From Fremontodendron californicum (lineage: Eukaryota > Streptophyta > Magnoliopsida > Malvales > Malvaceae): DNA of 64,000 nucleotides. The stretch's first letter is position 1. Each line of letters begins with the position of its first letter. Of the stretch, positions 23,331 through 35,974 are shown one piece after another. The notes beneath the pieces were generated by a model. The model did no database searches. It was not told where the DNA came from and saw only the letters and a program-made list of their open reading frames with translations. Where the stretch lies: NCBI GenBank assembly GCA_030761205.1, contig JAULJL010000015.1:15505501-15569500 (forward strand), written 5' to 3'. The translations under genes were made by a program, and so were the position numbers.

Positions 23331-26300
23331 AGCTGTCGCAACCTAAAAAATAACGAGTCTCATCGCAAGACTTTATTATTTGTTAAGCGTGACATTAAAA
23401 AAAATCGAGGAAAAGTCGACTTAATTCCTCTAGATAAATGAAGGTTTTGAAAATGACCTTGAAAAAGACATGGAGTCGCCACCAATCTTTTTTTAGCTAG
23501 GTGTGATCTGCCACCTATTAAAACCGATTTTATAAAATATTTTAAAAATTAATTAAAACATTTTTAAAACCAATTTCAAGTCTGCGTTTTAAACCAGAGA
23601 AATAAAAAAAACGGGTTCGGGACTCGGTTACGTGTGGGGAAGGATTAGCACCCCTACAACGCCCCTATAAAATGGTACCTTATTAATCGTGTGTTATCTC
23701 AAATCTCGATAAAAAAATGGTTTTAAATTTAGTATTTCAAGTTAATTCCCAATTTAAAGAAAAATAATTCAATTTTTTAATTGAAAATGATCAGGAATTT
23801 ATAAATTCAAAATTTTCCAATATTCCCCAACAAACGTGGCAAAATATAAAAAATTATATGAATTTTGGAAAACTTTCCGAATCATTCTCTTTTTTTGAAA
23901 GAAAGATATTCCTTTATTAATGATAATTGATGATATTCCCTCCAGCAAACCCGGTAGAGAACTCATGAATTATTTTAACTCGAGAATATCTTCATTTTTT
24001 ATTGAAAAAATCATTATCCTTTTGAAAACATTTTAAAAGATATGAATATGTATATGCATGACATAAATAAAATGACATGACAAAATCTAAATAATATAAT
24101 GCATCCTAAATGATATGATATAATTTAAATGCCCTAGCATATTCTAAATGAAATGAAATGTCCTAAGTTATATGATATATTCTAAATGAAATGAAATGAC
24201 CTAGGTAACATAATATATTCTATATGAAATGTAATATCCTAAATCATATGATATATTTTAAATGAAATAAAATATCCTAAATGACATAATATATATCCTA
24301 AATGAAATGACATAGGTAACATAATATATTCTACATGAAATGACCTAGATAACATAATATATTCTATATGAGATGAAATAATTTGAATGACATAGCAAAT
24401 ATGAATGATATGGCATATAATTTAAATTACATAAAATATAAAATAATGCTATCATATAATATGCATGAAAATAAAAATGAAAATAATAATGCATGAACAT
24501 AGTTTATGCTAAATAATATAACAAAAACTAACTAAATAAAAAGTATAGGATATCATGAAATATTCCAAATCATATAATAAACAATATGACATAACTCAAA
24601 ATCATAACAATATCATAGAAATTATCATAGCAAAAATCACATATTATATAAAATGCATGAATATGGAAAATGTAATGCATAAAAATGTATTTTTTTTCCT
24701 TTAATTTAGAAAATCCGTATATCTAAAAAGATATCCGGGTACCTTAGGAAAATATGTCAAATTAAATATTCTAAAACCAAAATACTTTGTGATTGTTTGA
24801 AAACAATTTTGAAAGGCTTAGAATAAAAATAAAAACTGGGTTAAACCTTTTTTAAAATGGCTATAATTTCCTAAGTTTAAAATCCCGGACTTGACCACTT
24901 TTAACCCGAGACTTAAAAAATCATTTTTAGAGTTTAAAAAAGCTTAGAAACTACCCTAAATCAGTAGCTAAACTTCCTAATCAGCCCTCTCTAAGAAACT
25001 TAACCAAAACAGAAAAAAGATTTTTCTTTAAATTCAATTCTGACTCCACTGTCCAGTTTTAAGCCAACAAATCAGCTTAATCTTCTGATTAAAGATGAAT
25101 GCCCAGACAAATCGGGAAAGTATGAGTACTGGGTGAAAAAACTGTTTTTTCAAAATACATTTTTGCCTTTGATAAAATCATTTAAAAATCAAAGTAAAAA
25201 TATTTAAAAATCACAAAATGACTCACAAACAGTAGCTAAGACTTTTTAAAAGTTAGATAAAAATTGGCTAAGTAAAAAAAATCACAAAGGTAGAATAATC
25301 AATTTGACAAACCTTAATTTTTCACAAGTGTGCTCAAGAGAGCTTGACTTTGAACCATTAATTGGCCTAAGTCATTAGTCAAGTGGCATGAACATGAAAT
25401 GCATGAAAAAATACAGCAAATATGGTGCATGAAATGCATGAGTTTAAACCTAAATGTCATGAAAAAATGCATGGCATCAATATAGTGACCTAGACCTAAA
25501 TGAACTTGCATGGCATTTAATGCAACCTAAGTCTAAAATGCATGAACATGTATGGCAACATAAACCTAACCTAACATCTAAAATAGGCATGGCAAAAACA
25601 CCAACACAAGGCATGCTTAAATCAAAAACTCAACCGAATATCATGCAAATGCCAACCTATCAACTAACATAGCAAAAATGCACACGTAATGCTAGAATAC
25701 ATGGAGTGGCCGAATGGCCTATGATTCCTAACAAGCATGGCATTTTCACAAACACTTGGTATACTTAAACTAAATACTCAATCAAATGTCATGCAAATGC
25801 AAAACCTACCAACTAACATGGCAAAAATGCACATACAATGTAAAACACATGGAGTAGCCGAATGGCCTCAAGCTCCAACAAGCATGGCATTTTCACAAAC
25901 ACTTGAAATACTAACATGCTCAACTAAAATATAACACTCAAATCATGCAAACACAAAGTAGAAATACTAAAACCAAACAAGCATTTTCACAAACACTTGG
26001 TATACTAACATGCTCAACTAAAATATAACACTCTAATCATGCAAATACAAAATAGAAATATTAAAACTAACAAGCATTTTCACAAACACTTGATATACTA
26101 AATGTAAAACATCAACAAATTTAAACATTATGAAAACAGAAAATTAAAAATGCAAGAACATGATATTTAAATCATAAATGGCAACAAACAAAGCAACCAA
26201 ATTAAAACATGATTCAAGTATATGAAGTAGAAGAACACTTAAAGCATCAAAATTAAAGAAAATAACATAAATAACATAATAAATTAAAGCAAAAACAGAA

Positions 26301-27139
26301 ACAATACTAAAAAAAATAGGCCATTCGGCCATTAAAGAAAAAATAAGAAAACAATTTGTAAAACTTATTTAAGAAAGAGATGAAGAAAGAACTTAAGAAG
26401 AACATAAAAAAACACTTATTTAAAAAGAAAACTCACTAAATAATAATCAAAATAGCAAAAACAAGTTTGGAAAATCAAGAAAGTGCAAAGAGTTGGTGCT
26501 AAAAGCAACCTCAAGAAGCTATATTCCAAGCTTTATCTCTTCAAACTTTCCTTTCTTTTCTAAACTTTTTCTTTTTGCTTTCAACCAAGGAGAGAAAAAC
26601 TAAGCAAAACAAGAAGAAATCTGAAAAAATGAAGTGAAGAAAAATGAAATCTGCTCCCCCCCTTAAGCTGGCCGAACCAAGCCTCTCTCTTCCAAGGAAT
26701 GTTGTCATTTTTTTCCCAACCAATTTCCATCCAATGGCTAGTAATTCAAGGTGAAAAATAATGAAATTATCACCCTTGGATTAGCATATCAGCTGTCCAT
26801 AATTACAGCTGTTCAAGAATAATGTTGACACTCTCCCTCTTCATGCATTGGCCTAGGTGGCTTAATCACAATGACTTGATTTAAGAAAAATCTCTAACTA
26901 ACTCTTAATTCTTGGCCTTTCGATTGAAAAATAAGAAGCTTCCTCTTTCCTTTGGGCCTTGGCAGGCCAGCACTCTCTTTTCCAGCCCATTTCTGATTTT
27001 TTGAAAGGCCAAAAGAAGTTTTTTTCGGTTGCTTGGGTGAATGACCGTTTTGCCCCCCGGATGCAAATAAATGGTAAACGGACTCCAAATTCAAATTTTC
27101 TTTTTTTAATACTTTAAAAATAATAAAATATTGAATTCT

Positions 27140-27690
27140 GGAAGTTTTCAAAATTTTCCGAGTCCGTTTACTATTTATTTGGATTTTGTCTTCCAAAAAT
27201 ACCCTTTCATGCCCCCACATTTTACCATTTTTTAAACGATCTCCAAATCAAGATTTTTCTTCACCAATATCTTCCAAATAATTTAAAGGTGTGATCTGGA
27301 AGTTTTCATAATTTTTTGAACTCATTTGGTATTTTTTCGGGATTTATCTGCTTGAATTACTGCATAGGGCTCATGATTTGGCCATTTTGCAAACGAACTC
27401 CGAATCAAGATTTTATTTTGCCAATATCTTCCAAATAATTTAAAAATGAGATTTGAAAATTTTCAAAATTTTTGGAGTCCTTTTGCTATTTTTCTGGGAT
27501 TTATCTTCTTGAATTATTACATATGAGGCCCGAAATTTGGCCATTTTGCAAACGAACTCCGAATCAAGATTTTCCTTTGCCAATCTCTTCCAAATAATTT
27601 AAAAATGAAATTTGTAAATTTTCAGAATATTTGGAGTTCATTTGCTATTTTTCGGGATTTTTCTTCTTGAATTTTGCCAATCTCTTCCAA
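27140..27690 (-). repeat. 159-bp tandem repeats in the inner 5' LTR, shortened
   Basis: The same repeat as in the other LTRs, with about three units. A junction at about 27672-27692 (CCAATCTCTTCCAAAGTCCG) marks a deletion relative to the 3' LTR. Confidence 0.65.
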
Positions 27691-28110
27691 AGTCCGATTT
27701 TTAGATTTTCTTCAGGCTGAGCCTTGGGCTATCCCTTTTTAATCATTCTTCATCACTTGGGGCATTAGTCTTACCAAGTCGGGCCATTTTTGTGATTCTT
27801 CCCGATTTCACCGAAATTCACCAAAAACCTTAATTTTCGGTTTTCTCCCGGATTGACTTTTCTTTCAATTTTTCTTTTAAGTGGCTTCTCCATTACACGT
27901 AGTCAGTGCTTATCTTTCATTTGGAACCTTCAATTTCGACCAATTCGATCGTTTAAGCATTTTTCCCCAAATTTTTCGGATTATGGTTTCCTTTCTATCG
28001 AATCTCCATAACCCAACTTCCGAACTCCATATCTTTCAATGTTTACCTTGGATTATCAAAATTCTTTCACCATTTTTCAATTGAACTACAAATCTTGATT
28101 TTTAAAGTGG

Positions 28111-28198
28111 GTTGACTTTTTCAGTACTTGACTTTTTGGGGTTGACTTTTTCGAGGTTCACTTATTCCGAGGTTGACTTTTTTTGAGTTTGACTTTTT
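28111..28198 (+). promoter_or_regulatory. W-box-like array in the inner 5' LTR
   Basis: Five TTGACTTT words lie at about 28112, 28128, 28142, 28173 and 28189. As read on the minus strand they lie upstream in the LTR that would drive the inner element. WRKY binding is inferred from the TTGAC core only. Confidence 0.5.
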
Positions 28199-28329
28199 AT
28201 GCTCGCCCTCTTAAACTAAGTCTCGGAGTACCACCTGCAGGATGAAAAAAATCATTTTACATTCTGAAACCTCAATTTAGGAAGAAAACATACCTGTTTT
28301 AGTGGTCTAGACAAAATTAGGTGTCTACA

Positions 28330-31002
28330 ATTTGAGTGTTATATTTTAGTTAAGCATGTTAGCATATCAAGTGTTTGTGAAAATGCCATGCTTGTTGGAG
28401 CTTGAGGCCATTCGGCTACTCCATGTTTTTTACATTGTATGTGCATTTTTGCCATGTTAGTTCGTAGGTTTTGCATTTGCATGACATTTGATTGAGTATT
28501 TAGTTTAAGTATACCAAGTGTTTGTGAAAATGCCATGCTTTTAGGAATCATAGGCCATTCGGCCACTCCATGTATTCTAGCATTATGTGTGCATTTTTGC
28601 TATGTTAGTTGATAGGTTGGCATTTGCATGATATTTGGTTGAGTTTTTGGTTTAAGCATGCCTTGTGTTGGTGTTATTGCCATGCCTATTTTAGATGTTA
28701 GGTTAGGTTTATGTTCATGCATGTCCATGCATTTTAGACCTAGGTTGCATTAAATGCCATGCAAGTTCATTTAGGTCTAGGTCATTATATTGATGCCATG
28801 CATTTTTTCATGACATTTAGGTTTAAAATCATGCATCATATTTGCTGCATTTTTCATGCATTTCATGTCCATGCCACTTGACTAATGACTTAGGCCAATT
28901 AATGGTTCAAAGTCATGCTCTCTTGAGCACACTTGTGGAAAATTAAGGTTTGTCAAATTGATTATTCTACCTTTGTGATTTTTGTTACTTAGCCAATTTT
29001 TATCTAACTTTTAAAACGTCCTAGCTACTGTTTGTGAGTCATTTTGTGAGTTCTAATTATTTTTACTTTGATTTTTAAATGATTTTATCGAAGGCAAAAA
29101 TGTATTTTGGCAAAACAGTTTTTTCACCCAGTACTCGTACTTTCCCGATTTTTCTGGGCATTCATCTTTAATCAGAAAATTAAGCTGATTTTTTTCATGT
29201 AGTTTTACATGTCCTGAGTCTCCAGTACGTTTTTTAGTTTTTTTCGAATTTTAAAAAATAGGGTAAAAAATCGTGGCTTAAAACTGGACAGTGGAGTCAG
29301 AATGGAATTTAAAGAAAAATTATTTTTCTATTTTGGTTAAGTTTCTTAGAGGGGGCTGATTAGGAAGTTTAGCTACTGACTTAGGGTAGTTTCTAAGCCT
29401 TTTTAAACTCTAAAAATGATTTTTTAAGTCTCGGGTTAAAGGTGGTCAAGTCCGGGATTTTAAACTTAGGAAATTAGAGCCATTTTAAAAAAGGTTTAAC
29501 CCAGTTTTTATTTTTAATCTGAGCCTTTCAAAATTGTTTCAAACAATCACAAAGTATTTTGGTTTTAGAATATTTAATTGGACATATTTTCCTAAGGTAG
29601 TCAGATATCTTTTTAGATATACGGATTTCCTTAATTAAAGGAAAAAAATATATTTTCATGCATTGCATTTTCCATATTCATGCATTTTATATAATATGTG
29701 AATTTTGCTATGATAATTTCTATGATATTGTTATGATTTTGAGTTATGTTATATTATTTATTATATGATTTGGAATATTTCATGATATCCTATGCTTTTT
29801 TTTTAGTTATTTTTTGTCATATTATTTAGCATAAACTATGTTCATGCATTTTTATTTTCATTTTTATTTTCATGCATATTATATGATAGCATTATTTTAT
29901 ATTTTATGTCATTTAAATTATATGCCATATCATTCATATTTGCCATGTCATTCAAATTATTTCATCTCATATAGAATATATTATGTTACCTAGGTCATTT
30001 CATGTAGAATATATTATGTTACCTAGGTCATTTCATTTAGGATATATATTATGTCATTTAGGATATTTTATTTCATTTAAAATATATCATATGATTTAGG
30101 ATATTACATTTCATATAGAATATATTATGTTACCTAGATCATTTCATTTCATTTAGAATATGTCATATAACTTAGGACATTCCATTTCATTTAGAATATG
30201 CTAAGGCATTTAAATTATATCATATCATTTAGGATGCATTATATTATTTAGATTTTGCCATGTCATTTTATTTATGTCATGCATATACATATTCATATCT
30301 TTTAAAATGTTTTCAAAAGGATAATGATTTTTCAATAAAAAATAAAGATATTCTCGAGTTAAAATAATTCATGAGTTCTCTACCGGATTTGCTGGAGGGA
30401 ATATCATCAATTATCATTAATAAAGGAATATCTTTCTTTCAAAAAAAGAGAATGATTTGAAAAGTTTTCCAAAACTAATAAAAATTTCTATATTTTGCCA
30501 CGTTTGTTGGGGAATATAGGAAAATTTTGAATTTATAAATTCCGGATCATTTTCAATTAAAAAATGGAATTATTTTTCTTTAAATTGGGAATTAACTTGA
30601 AATACTAAATTTAAAACCGATTTTTTACCGAGACTTGAGATAACACACGATTAATAAGGTACCATTTTATATGGGCGTTGTGGGGGTGCTAATCCTTCCC
30701 CACACGTAACCCAGTCCCGAACCTGTTTCTTTGATTTCTCTGGTTTAAAACGCAGACTTGAAATTGGTTTTAAAAATGTTTTAATTAATTTTTAAAATAT
30801 TTTATAAAACCGGTTTTAATAGGTGGCCGATCACACCTAGCTAAAAAAGATTGGTGGCGACTCCATGTCTTTTTCAAGGTCATTTTCAAAACCTTCATTT
30901 ATCTAGAGGAATTAAGTCGACTTTTCCTCGGGTTTTTTTAATGTCACGTTTAACGAATAATAAAGTCTTGCGATGAGACTCGTTATTTTTTAGGTTGCGA
31001 CA
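28330..31002 (+). repeat. 5' LTR of the outer element, second part
   Basis: It begins with the duplicated ATTTG and continues LTR positions from about 2553 to the end GGTTGCGACA at 31002. It aligns closely with 53296-55967. Together with 2802-5353 it makes a 5220-bp LTR. Confidence 0.9.
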
Positions 31003-31004
31003 GC

Positions 31005-31024
31005 TAGGCGACTCCACTGGGGAC
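31005..31024 (+). other. primer-binding site of the outer element
   Basis: TAGGCGACTCCACTGGGGAC follows the LTR end after two bases. It matches the inner element's site except for TAGG in place of TTGG at its start, so it has probably been damaged by one mutation. Confidence 0.7.
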
Positions 31025-32591
31025 TATTATAGAGTCAGGCTTAGAATTATCGTGTGTTATCAAAAGTCTCGGTTTTGTTGGTTTAATTGGTATTTAATTT
31101 TAATTTCCACATTTTTTAAAGGAGAATTTTGAAAATAATTAATGTTTTTAAATATGTTCATACTTATGTGCATGCATTTTATTATTGTTCTCTAGTTATT
31201 TAAGGTTGTATATTATAATTGCTTGTTGGTTAATGCGTTACACTATTCTTGAATGTTTTTTATAAATTGCTAGGGCATTTAGAATAAGGGTATAGAATAG
31301 GTGGTGAAAGGTTTGTTGTTCCTTCTCACACACCACACGTGCATTTGCATATCATGAGCTCTATACCAGGGTTCCGTCCTTTTAAGTGGGAGTAAAGTAA
31401 CTACGCCTTCGTGATGATCCTCCGTATGGGCTAGTGAAACACTTTCGGAGTATAAAGTACCTAATGCCTTCGTGATAATTCTCCCTACGGGCATAGGAAA
31501 ATATACTCTAACGAATTGAACCCGCTTTTACTGGGGTGCCTTACTAGCCTTCACCGATGACAGTGAGGAACAATTCGGGGCCTTAGAACCGATTCACCTT
31601 CATATAGTGAACCTAGGCGAAGCCATGCTGGATTTTCGTTAGATATACCGAAAATAGGAATACATAGAGGGACATTTCTAAACCTTTTGTTACCTATTCT
31701 ACACTCTGAAGAAGTTTTGTAGATCGGGCAACGATGTACGTACATCGCCTGTAATAAATGTGATAATCCGTCCCAAAGCACCATGATACTTATATAAGTA
31801 GATATTTGTCGGGGCAAATATTCATTAACTGTTTGAAATAAGAAATAAAAATCATTTTTCAAGCATTTTTGCATTTTGCACATTTCATGTATGTGTGAAT
31901 AGAGCATGTACATTTTTTATTGTATTATTGATCTCTTTTTTGCAATAAATGGATGGTGATAATAATCTCATTTGATGATTTCATAAAACCGGTAGTGTCA
32001 CATGAACATTTGCATATTGTACCATAGTAGGATCCACTACTCCGAAATTCTTTTGAAAATAATATGATTGGTTTTTCATAGAAAAAACATGTTTCAAAAA
32101 ATCATAAATTTGGAGGCAAATCTTGCATAATGAGATTTTTGAATAATCAAGATTTAGGTCCCACCAATTTTGTATAATCATTGGTTAATTTATTTGTATC
32201 ATTTTGACATCATGTCACAGTCCTAACATGCATGGTTATTCATTGTAGAATACATTTGTGATATACATGGTCATTCTTTATACCTATCTTTGTATTAATT
32301 CATTTAGTCTTAGCAGGTATCATTTTGACATCATAGCATGCATGGTCATTCATTGTAGAATACGTTTATGACATGCATAGTCATTATTTGTATATACCTG
32401 TGCATCAATTTATTCAATGCATCATATTGGCATTAGATTGCATCCATAGCATACATAGTCATCATAATTTCTTTGTATATGTTCATGTATTAATCATCAG
32501 TATATTCATGCACATAGGAATAGAGCATGTACATTCATAATTGTATTCTTAATCTCATGACATTTTCATTTGCACGAAAGGGGTTTGAGAT
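31025..32591 (+). other. untranslated leader of the outer element
   Basis: No gene. The part 31370-31640 matches the conserved leader segment of the inner element. From about 32200 the sequence consists of degenerate repeats built on CATGCATGGTCATTCATTG and TTTGTATATA words, which recur at 33820-34370. Confidence 0.6.
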
Positions 32592-33524
32592 ATGAGGAAT
32601 GAATCGGATGAACGACTAGATGCTTTGGAACTCAATCAAGAGGAGTTTAGACATGAAATCAGGGAAATGAAAGAACAACTCGCCAAATTGCTGAAAATGT
32701 TTGAGGATATGGGTAAGATTAAAGGGGAACTTTCTCAGGGCTCTGCATCGGTCTCGGATCAACCAAAACCTTCAGGTCTAGAACATACAATCCTTGCTAG
32801 ATCTTGCGCTTGCCAGTGTTACAAAGGGTGCAACCAAGATAAAATTGTGGACAAAATCGTGAAAATGATTAAACCTGAGAGCCTGATACCAAAGATAGAA
32901 ACCTCAGATCCTGTACCATACCTGCAAACTGTTCTAGGTCCAAGCCAGTATCCCCACTCTAGCATGGTCCAATCGTCCATTGGGATTACCACTACGGGAT
33001 TCCTGAATCCCACTCCATCACCACAAATTCCTAGTTCATATTTCTTCCCTCATCAATCACCTTATCCAGCATCTGGGATAGGAACCTCGAGCTATGTACA
33101 ACCTCCAAAGGCCTCGTGTCCAAATCCATACCCTTACCATGTTGTCCCTCTACATCTCCATGTAAACAATCTGGTCCGGACCTTAATGCCACCACCAAGC
33201 GCCCCAACTCCTAGGCCATGTGTGACTAAGAAACGACCCCAGGATAAGACCCAAAGGCCTTTTGATCCCCTTCCAAACAGCTACCGAGAGCTTCTCCCTA
33301 TACTGATCCAAAATCATATGGTTGCATATGTCCCATTGAAACCCCTGTTACCACCATATTCAAAGTGGTATAATCCAAATGCAAGATGTGATTATCACTG
33401 TGGAATTGTTGGCCATAACATTGAAGACTGTATAGCATTCAACAAGAAAGTACAATCTCTTATAGATGCCAAGTGGTTGGATCCAACGACACTGATTGAT
33501 AGAGGGCTGGGAAAGCGTCATTAG
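32592..33524 (+). CDS. intact mini-gag-like ORF (310 aa) of the outer element
   Basis: An uninterrupted frame from ATG 32592 to TAG 33524. Residues 1-50 are charged with heptad-like leucines (coiled coil likely). A small Cys cluster (CACQCYKGC) lies near residue 75. The middle is rich in Pro, Ser and Tyr. The C-terminus (about residues 250-310) matches the end of Tat gag: PPYSKWYNPNARCDYHCG, then GHNIEDC as knuckle and a KKVQSLID tail. The central capsid-like gag domain found in the gag at 34473 is missing. Similar repeats flank the ORF (about 32200-32590 and 33820-34370), suggesting duplication of a leader-gag unit followed by internal loss. The lack of stops contrasts with the stop-rich neighbouring gag. 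Role unknown. Confidence 0.65.
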   Translation: MRNESDERLDALELNQEEFRHEIREMKEQLAKLLKMFEDMGKIKGELSQGSASVSDQPKPSGLEHTILARSCACQCYKGCNQDKIVDKIVKMIKPESLIPKIETSDPVPYLQTVLGPSQYPHSSMVQSSIGITTTGFLNPTPSPQIPSSYFFPHQSPYPASGIGTSSYVQPPKASCPNPYPYHVVPLHLHVNNLVRTLMPPPSAPTPRPCVTKKRPQDKTQRPFDPLPNSYRELLPILIQNHMVAYVPLKPLLPPYSKWYNPNARCDYHCGIVGHNIEDCIAFNKKVQSLIDAKWLDPTTLIDRGLGKRH

Positions 33525-34472
33525 GATTGGGAGATTTACAGCATTGAGGTGGAAAGGCTTCGGTCTTATATGATGTAATAGGATTTCATTTTTTCAGTAG
33601 TCGGCTCTTATAGCCTTAGGATGCTAGAAAGAATAATATGCTTGTAAAGACAGTTTTAAACACTATTCAAATTTTGTAAAACATGGTTTATACCATTGTG
33701 AACGTTGATATGGGAAAGCATTGATTATATTTCAAATTTATGAAATGTTGATAATTAAGTTCCTCCGATTCTTATTTCCTCCGTGATATCTTCCCTTTTG
33801 CATTTTGCATCTGATCAATTATTTGTCATACCATACACTCATACATGTATCATGTTAGCATCAGATTGCATTCATGCATTCATAATCAGCATGATTTTTC
33901 TGTATATATCCATGCATTAGTTTGTTTATTCTTTACATGCATCATGTTGAATTTGGGTTGCATTCATGACAAACATAGTTAGCATGATTTCTCTGTATAT
34001 GGTTATGCATTAATCTGTCATATTAACATCAGGATGCATTCATGACACACATGGTCAGCATGATTTTCTTTGTATATACTCTGTATCAATCATTCATTGT
34101 TTGCATGTATCATAATTGACGTTGTGTTGCATTCATAGTGTATGATCATTCATTGGGAAATAAGCTAAAATGTACATGATCAGTCATTGCATATATCCAT
34201 GTGTTGATTTGTTGATTCTTTGCTTGCAACATGTTGGCGCCGTGATTGCATTTATTACATATATGGTCAGCATGTTTCCACTGTACATGTCCATACATCA
34301 TATTGTTTAGGCTTCACATGCATCAAATTGCATTCATGGCTCCTTCATCATGACACGCACTTTGAGGGAATAAAATAGAAATTGGCTTGACTTTAAGAGT
34401 CTTTGAAAGAATTTCCATTTCAAATCAGAGGTATAAGAAGTACTGAGTACCCTTTTAATACAGGCTAGTGCT
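33525..34472 (+). repeat. spacer with degenerate CATGCATT / TGTATAT repeats
   Basis: Non-coding. Words such as CAGCATGATTT, CTGTATAT, CATGCATTA and TGCATTCATGACA recur roughly every 110-130 bp between about 33820 and 34370. They resemble the sequence upstream of the mini-gag ORF. Confidence 0.5.
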
Positions 34473-35974
34473 ATGGAGAATGAACAAGTTGCCCGAATGG
34501 AAAGAATGGAAAGGGTATAGGAAAAATTGCGAGAACAGCTGGCAAAGTCTCAAGCAGAATCTAAAAATCAAATGATTAAATTGATGAAGCTAATATCCAC
34601 CGTAATCAAGGGACACACTGAAAACTTGGCCGCCAGAGAAGGATTTAAGGCACGAAAGGGTCAGAATGAGATCGTAATGATGGATGCCCAGAACACAGTT
34701 AACCCCGTCAATGTCTTAAATTCAGATGATCCAGCTGAACATGCAAAGTTGAAAATGGTTAATAAGGTAGAGTTGGCAGATTCCCAAGGGAAATATCAGT
34801 TGCTAGATGAAAGGCTCCGAACAGTAGAAAATACAGACGTATTCGGGAGTGTAGAGGCGAAAGAACGATGCTTGGTCTTCGATTTAGTCATCCCTCCTAA
34901 ATTCAAAGTCCCTGACTTTGTGAAATATGATGGGACGACTGATCCGTCAGCCCATATCACTATGTTCTGCCGAAAGATGACAAGTTATATAGATAATGAT
35001 AAGCTTCTGATCCACTACTTTCAGGAGAGCCTCAGCGGGTCTACAATTAGGTGCTATAGTCAGTTGAGAAAGGATCGGATTCGCTCTTGGAATGATTTGG
35101 CTAGGGCTTTTTTAGACCAGTACAAGCATGTGACCGACCTGACACCTGACCGTCTCACCTTGCAAAATATGGAGAAAAAGGTTACTGAGAGCTTCAAAGA
35201 GTATGCTCAGAGGTGGAGGAACATGGCCACCCAAGTACAATCGTCTTTAACTCAGAAGGAAACCATTGTCCTTTTTGTGAATACATTACAGGCCCCATAC
35301 TACGATAGACTTGTTGGCAACACCACGAAGAATTTTTCGGATATGGTAATCTCCGAGGAAATGATTGAAAATGCAATCAAGGCCGGGAAACTCGAAAGAG
35401 GTAAAATATTTAATACAGAGAGAAACAGGTCGCCCAAAAAGAAAGAGAAAGATGTCCAAGCCATGGGAGACTGTGCCCCGTATATTCTGGCTACTTCATA
35501 CCCTCCACCCTGTCCTTCTATGAATTATGTACCCTAGGGTTCATACTTATACCCAATGGCCTATTAGAATCCAGTAAATTTTCAACCTTTTTTCAGTCAA
35601 AGGAAATCGAAGAATATCCGAAAAAAAGATCAGTTTGAGTCACTCCACATGTCTCACTCTGAACTATTGCCCCAGCTGGTCGAAGAGCAACTCCTCACTA
35701 AAGTTCTAGTGGAGCCTATCCAACCCCCATATCCAAGCTGGTATGACGAGAATGCATATTGTGATTATCATTCTGGGATTCGGGGACATTCCACAGAAAA
35801 TTGCTTATGCCTGAAGTGGAAGGTTCAAGCGCTCATCAATAAAGGACAGTTAGGTGTAGGGATAAACCAAGGACAGACAGCGTGGAGAATCTGCTGAATG
35901 GAAATGATGAGACCATTATGGATGTCATAATAGGGGAAGAAGATGGAAAGGTTGAAAAGAGTACCGAGCAATAG
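34473..35974 (+). pseudogene. gag of the outer Tat element with three TAG stops
   Basis: It starts at ATG 34473; in-frame TAG codons occur at 34518, 35535 and 35565, and the frame ends at TAG 35972. The open part 34527-35537 holds a coiled-coil-prone start, then the retrotransposon gag domain (PPKFKVPDFVKYDG, FCRKMTSYIDN, NMEKKVTESFKEYAQRW). After the stops the same frame has PPYPSWYDENAYCDYH and GHSTENC knuckle residues. The copy is close to the inner gag in order and wording. No protease or pol follows, so the element depended on helper enzymes. Confidence 0.8.

Larger units (their letters stand above)
5354..28329 (-). mobile_element. inner Tat/Ogre-like LTR retrotransposon, nearly full length (22,976 bp)
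   Basis: The element is flanked by a perfect 5-bp duplication ATTTG (5349-5353 and 28330-28334). On the minus strand it reads: 5' LTR 28329-23334, primer-binding site, leader, ORF1, gag, protease with G-patch, intron, RT with two RNase H domains, integrase, 3' UTR with a 23-bp tandem array, polypurine tract, 3' LTR 10583-5354. Dual RNase H, an intron before RT, an extra ORF1 and 5-kb LTRs are hallmarks of the Tat/Ogre lineage. At least six in-frame stops and several frameshifts make it defective. It sits, inverted, within an LTR of its own family. Confidence 0.9.
23334..28329 (-). repeat. 5' LTR of the inner element (4996 bp)
   Basis: It starts TGTAGACACC at 28329 and ends GGTTGCGACA at 23334 on the minus strand. 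It is 234 bp shorter than its partner, mainly because of lost 159-bp repeat material near 27670-27690. The other differences are scattered, indicating moderate age. Confidence 0.9.
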
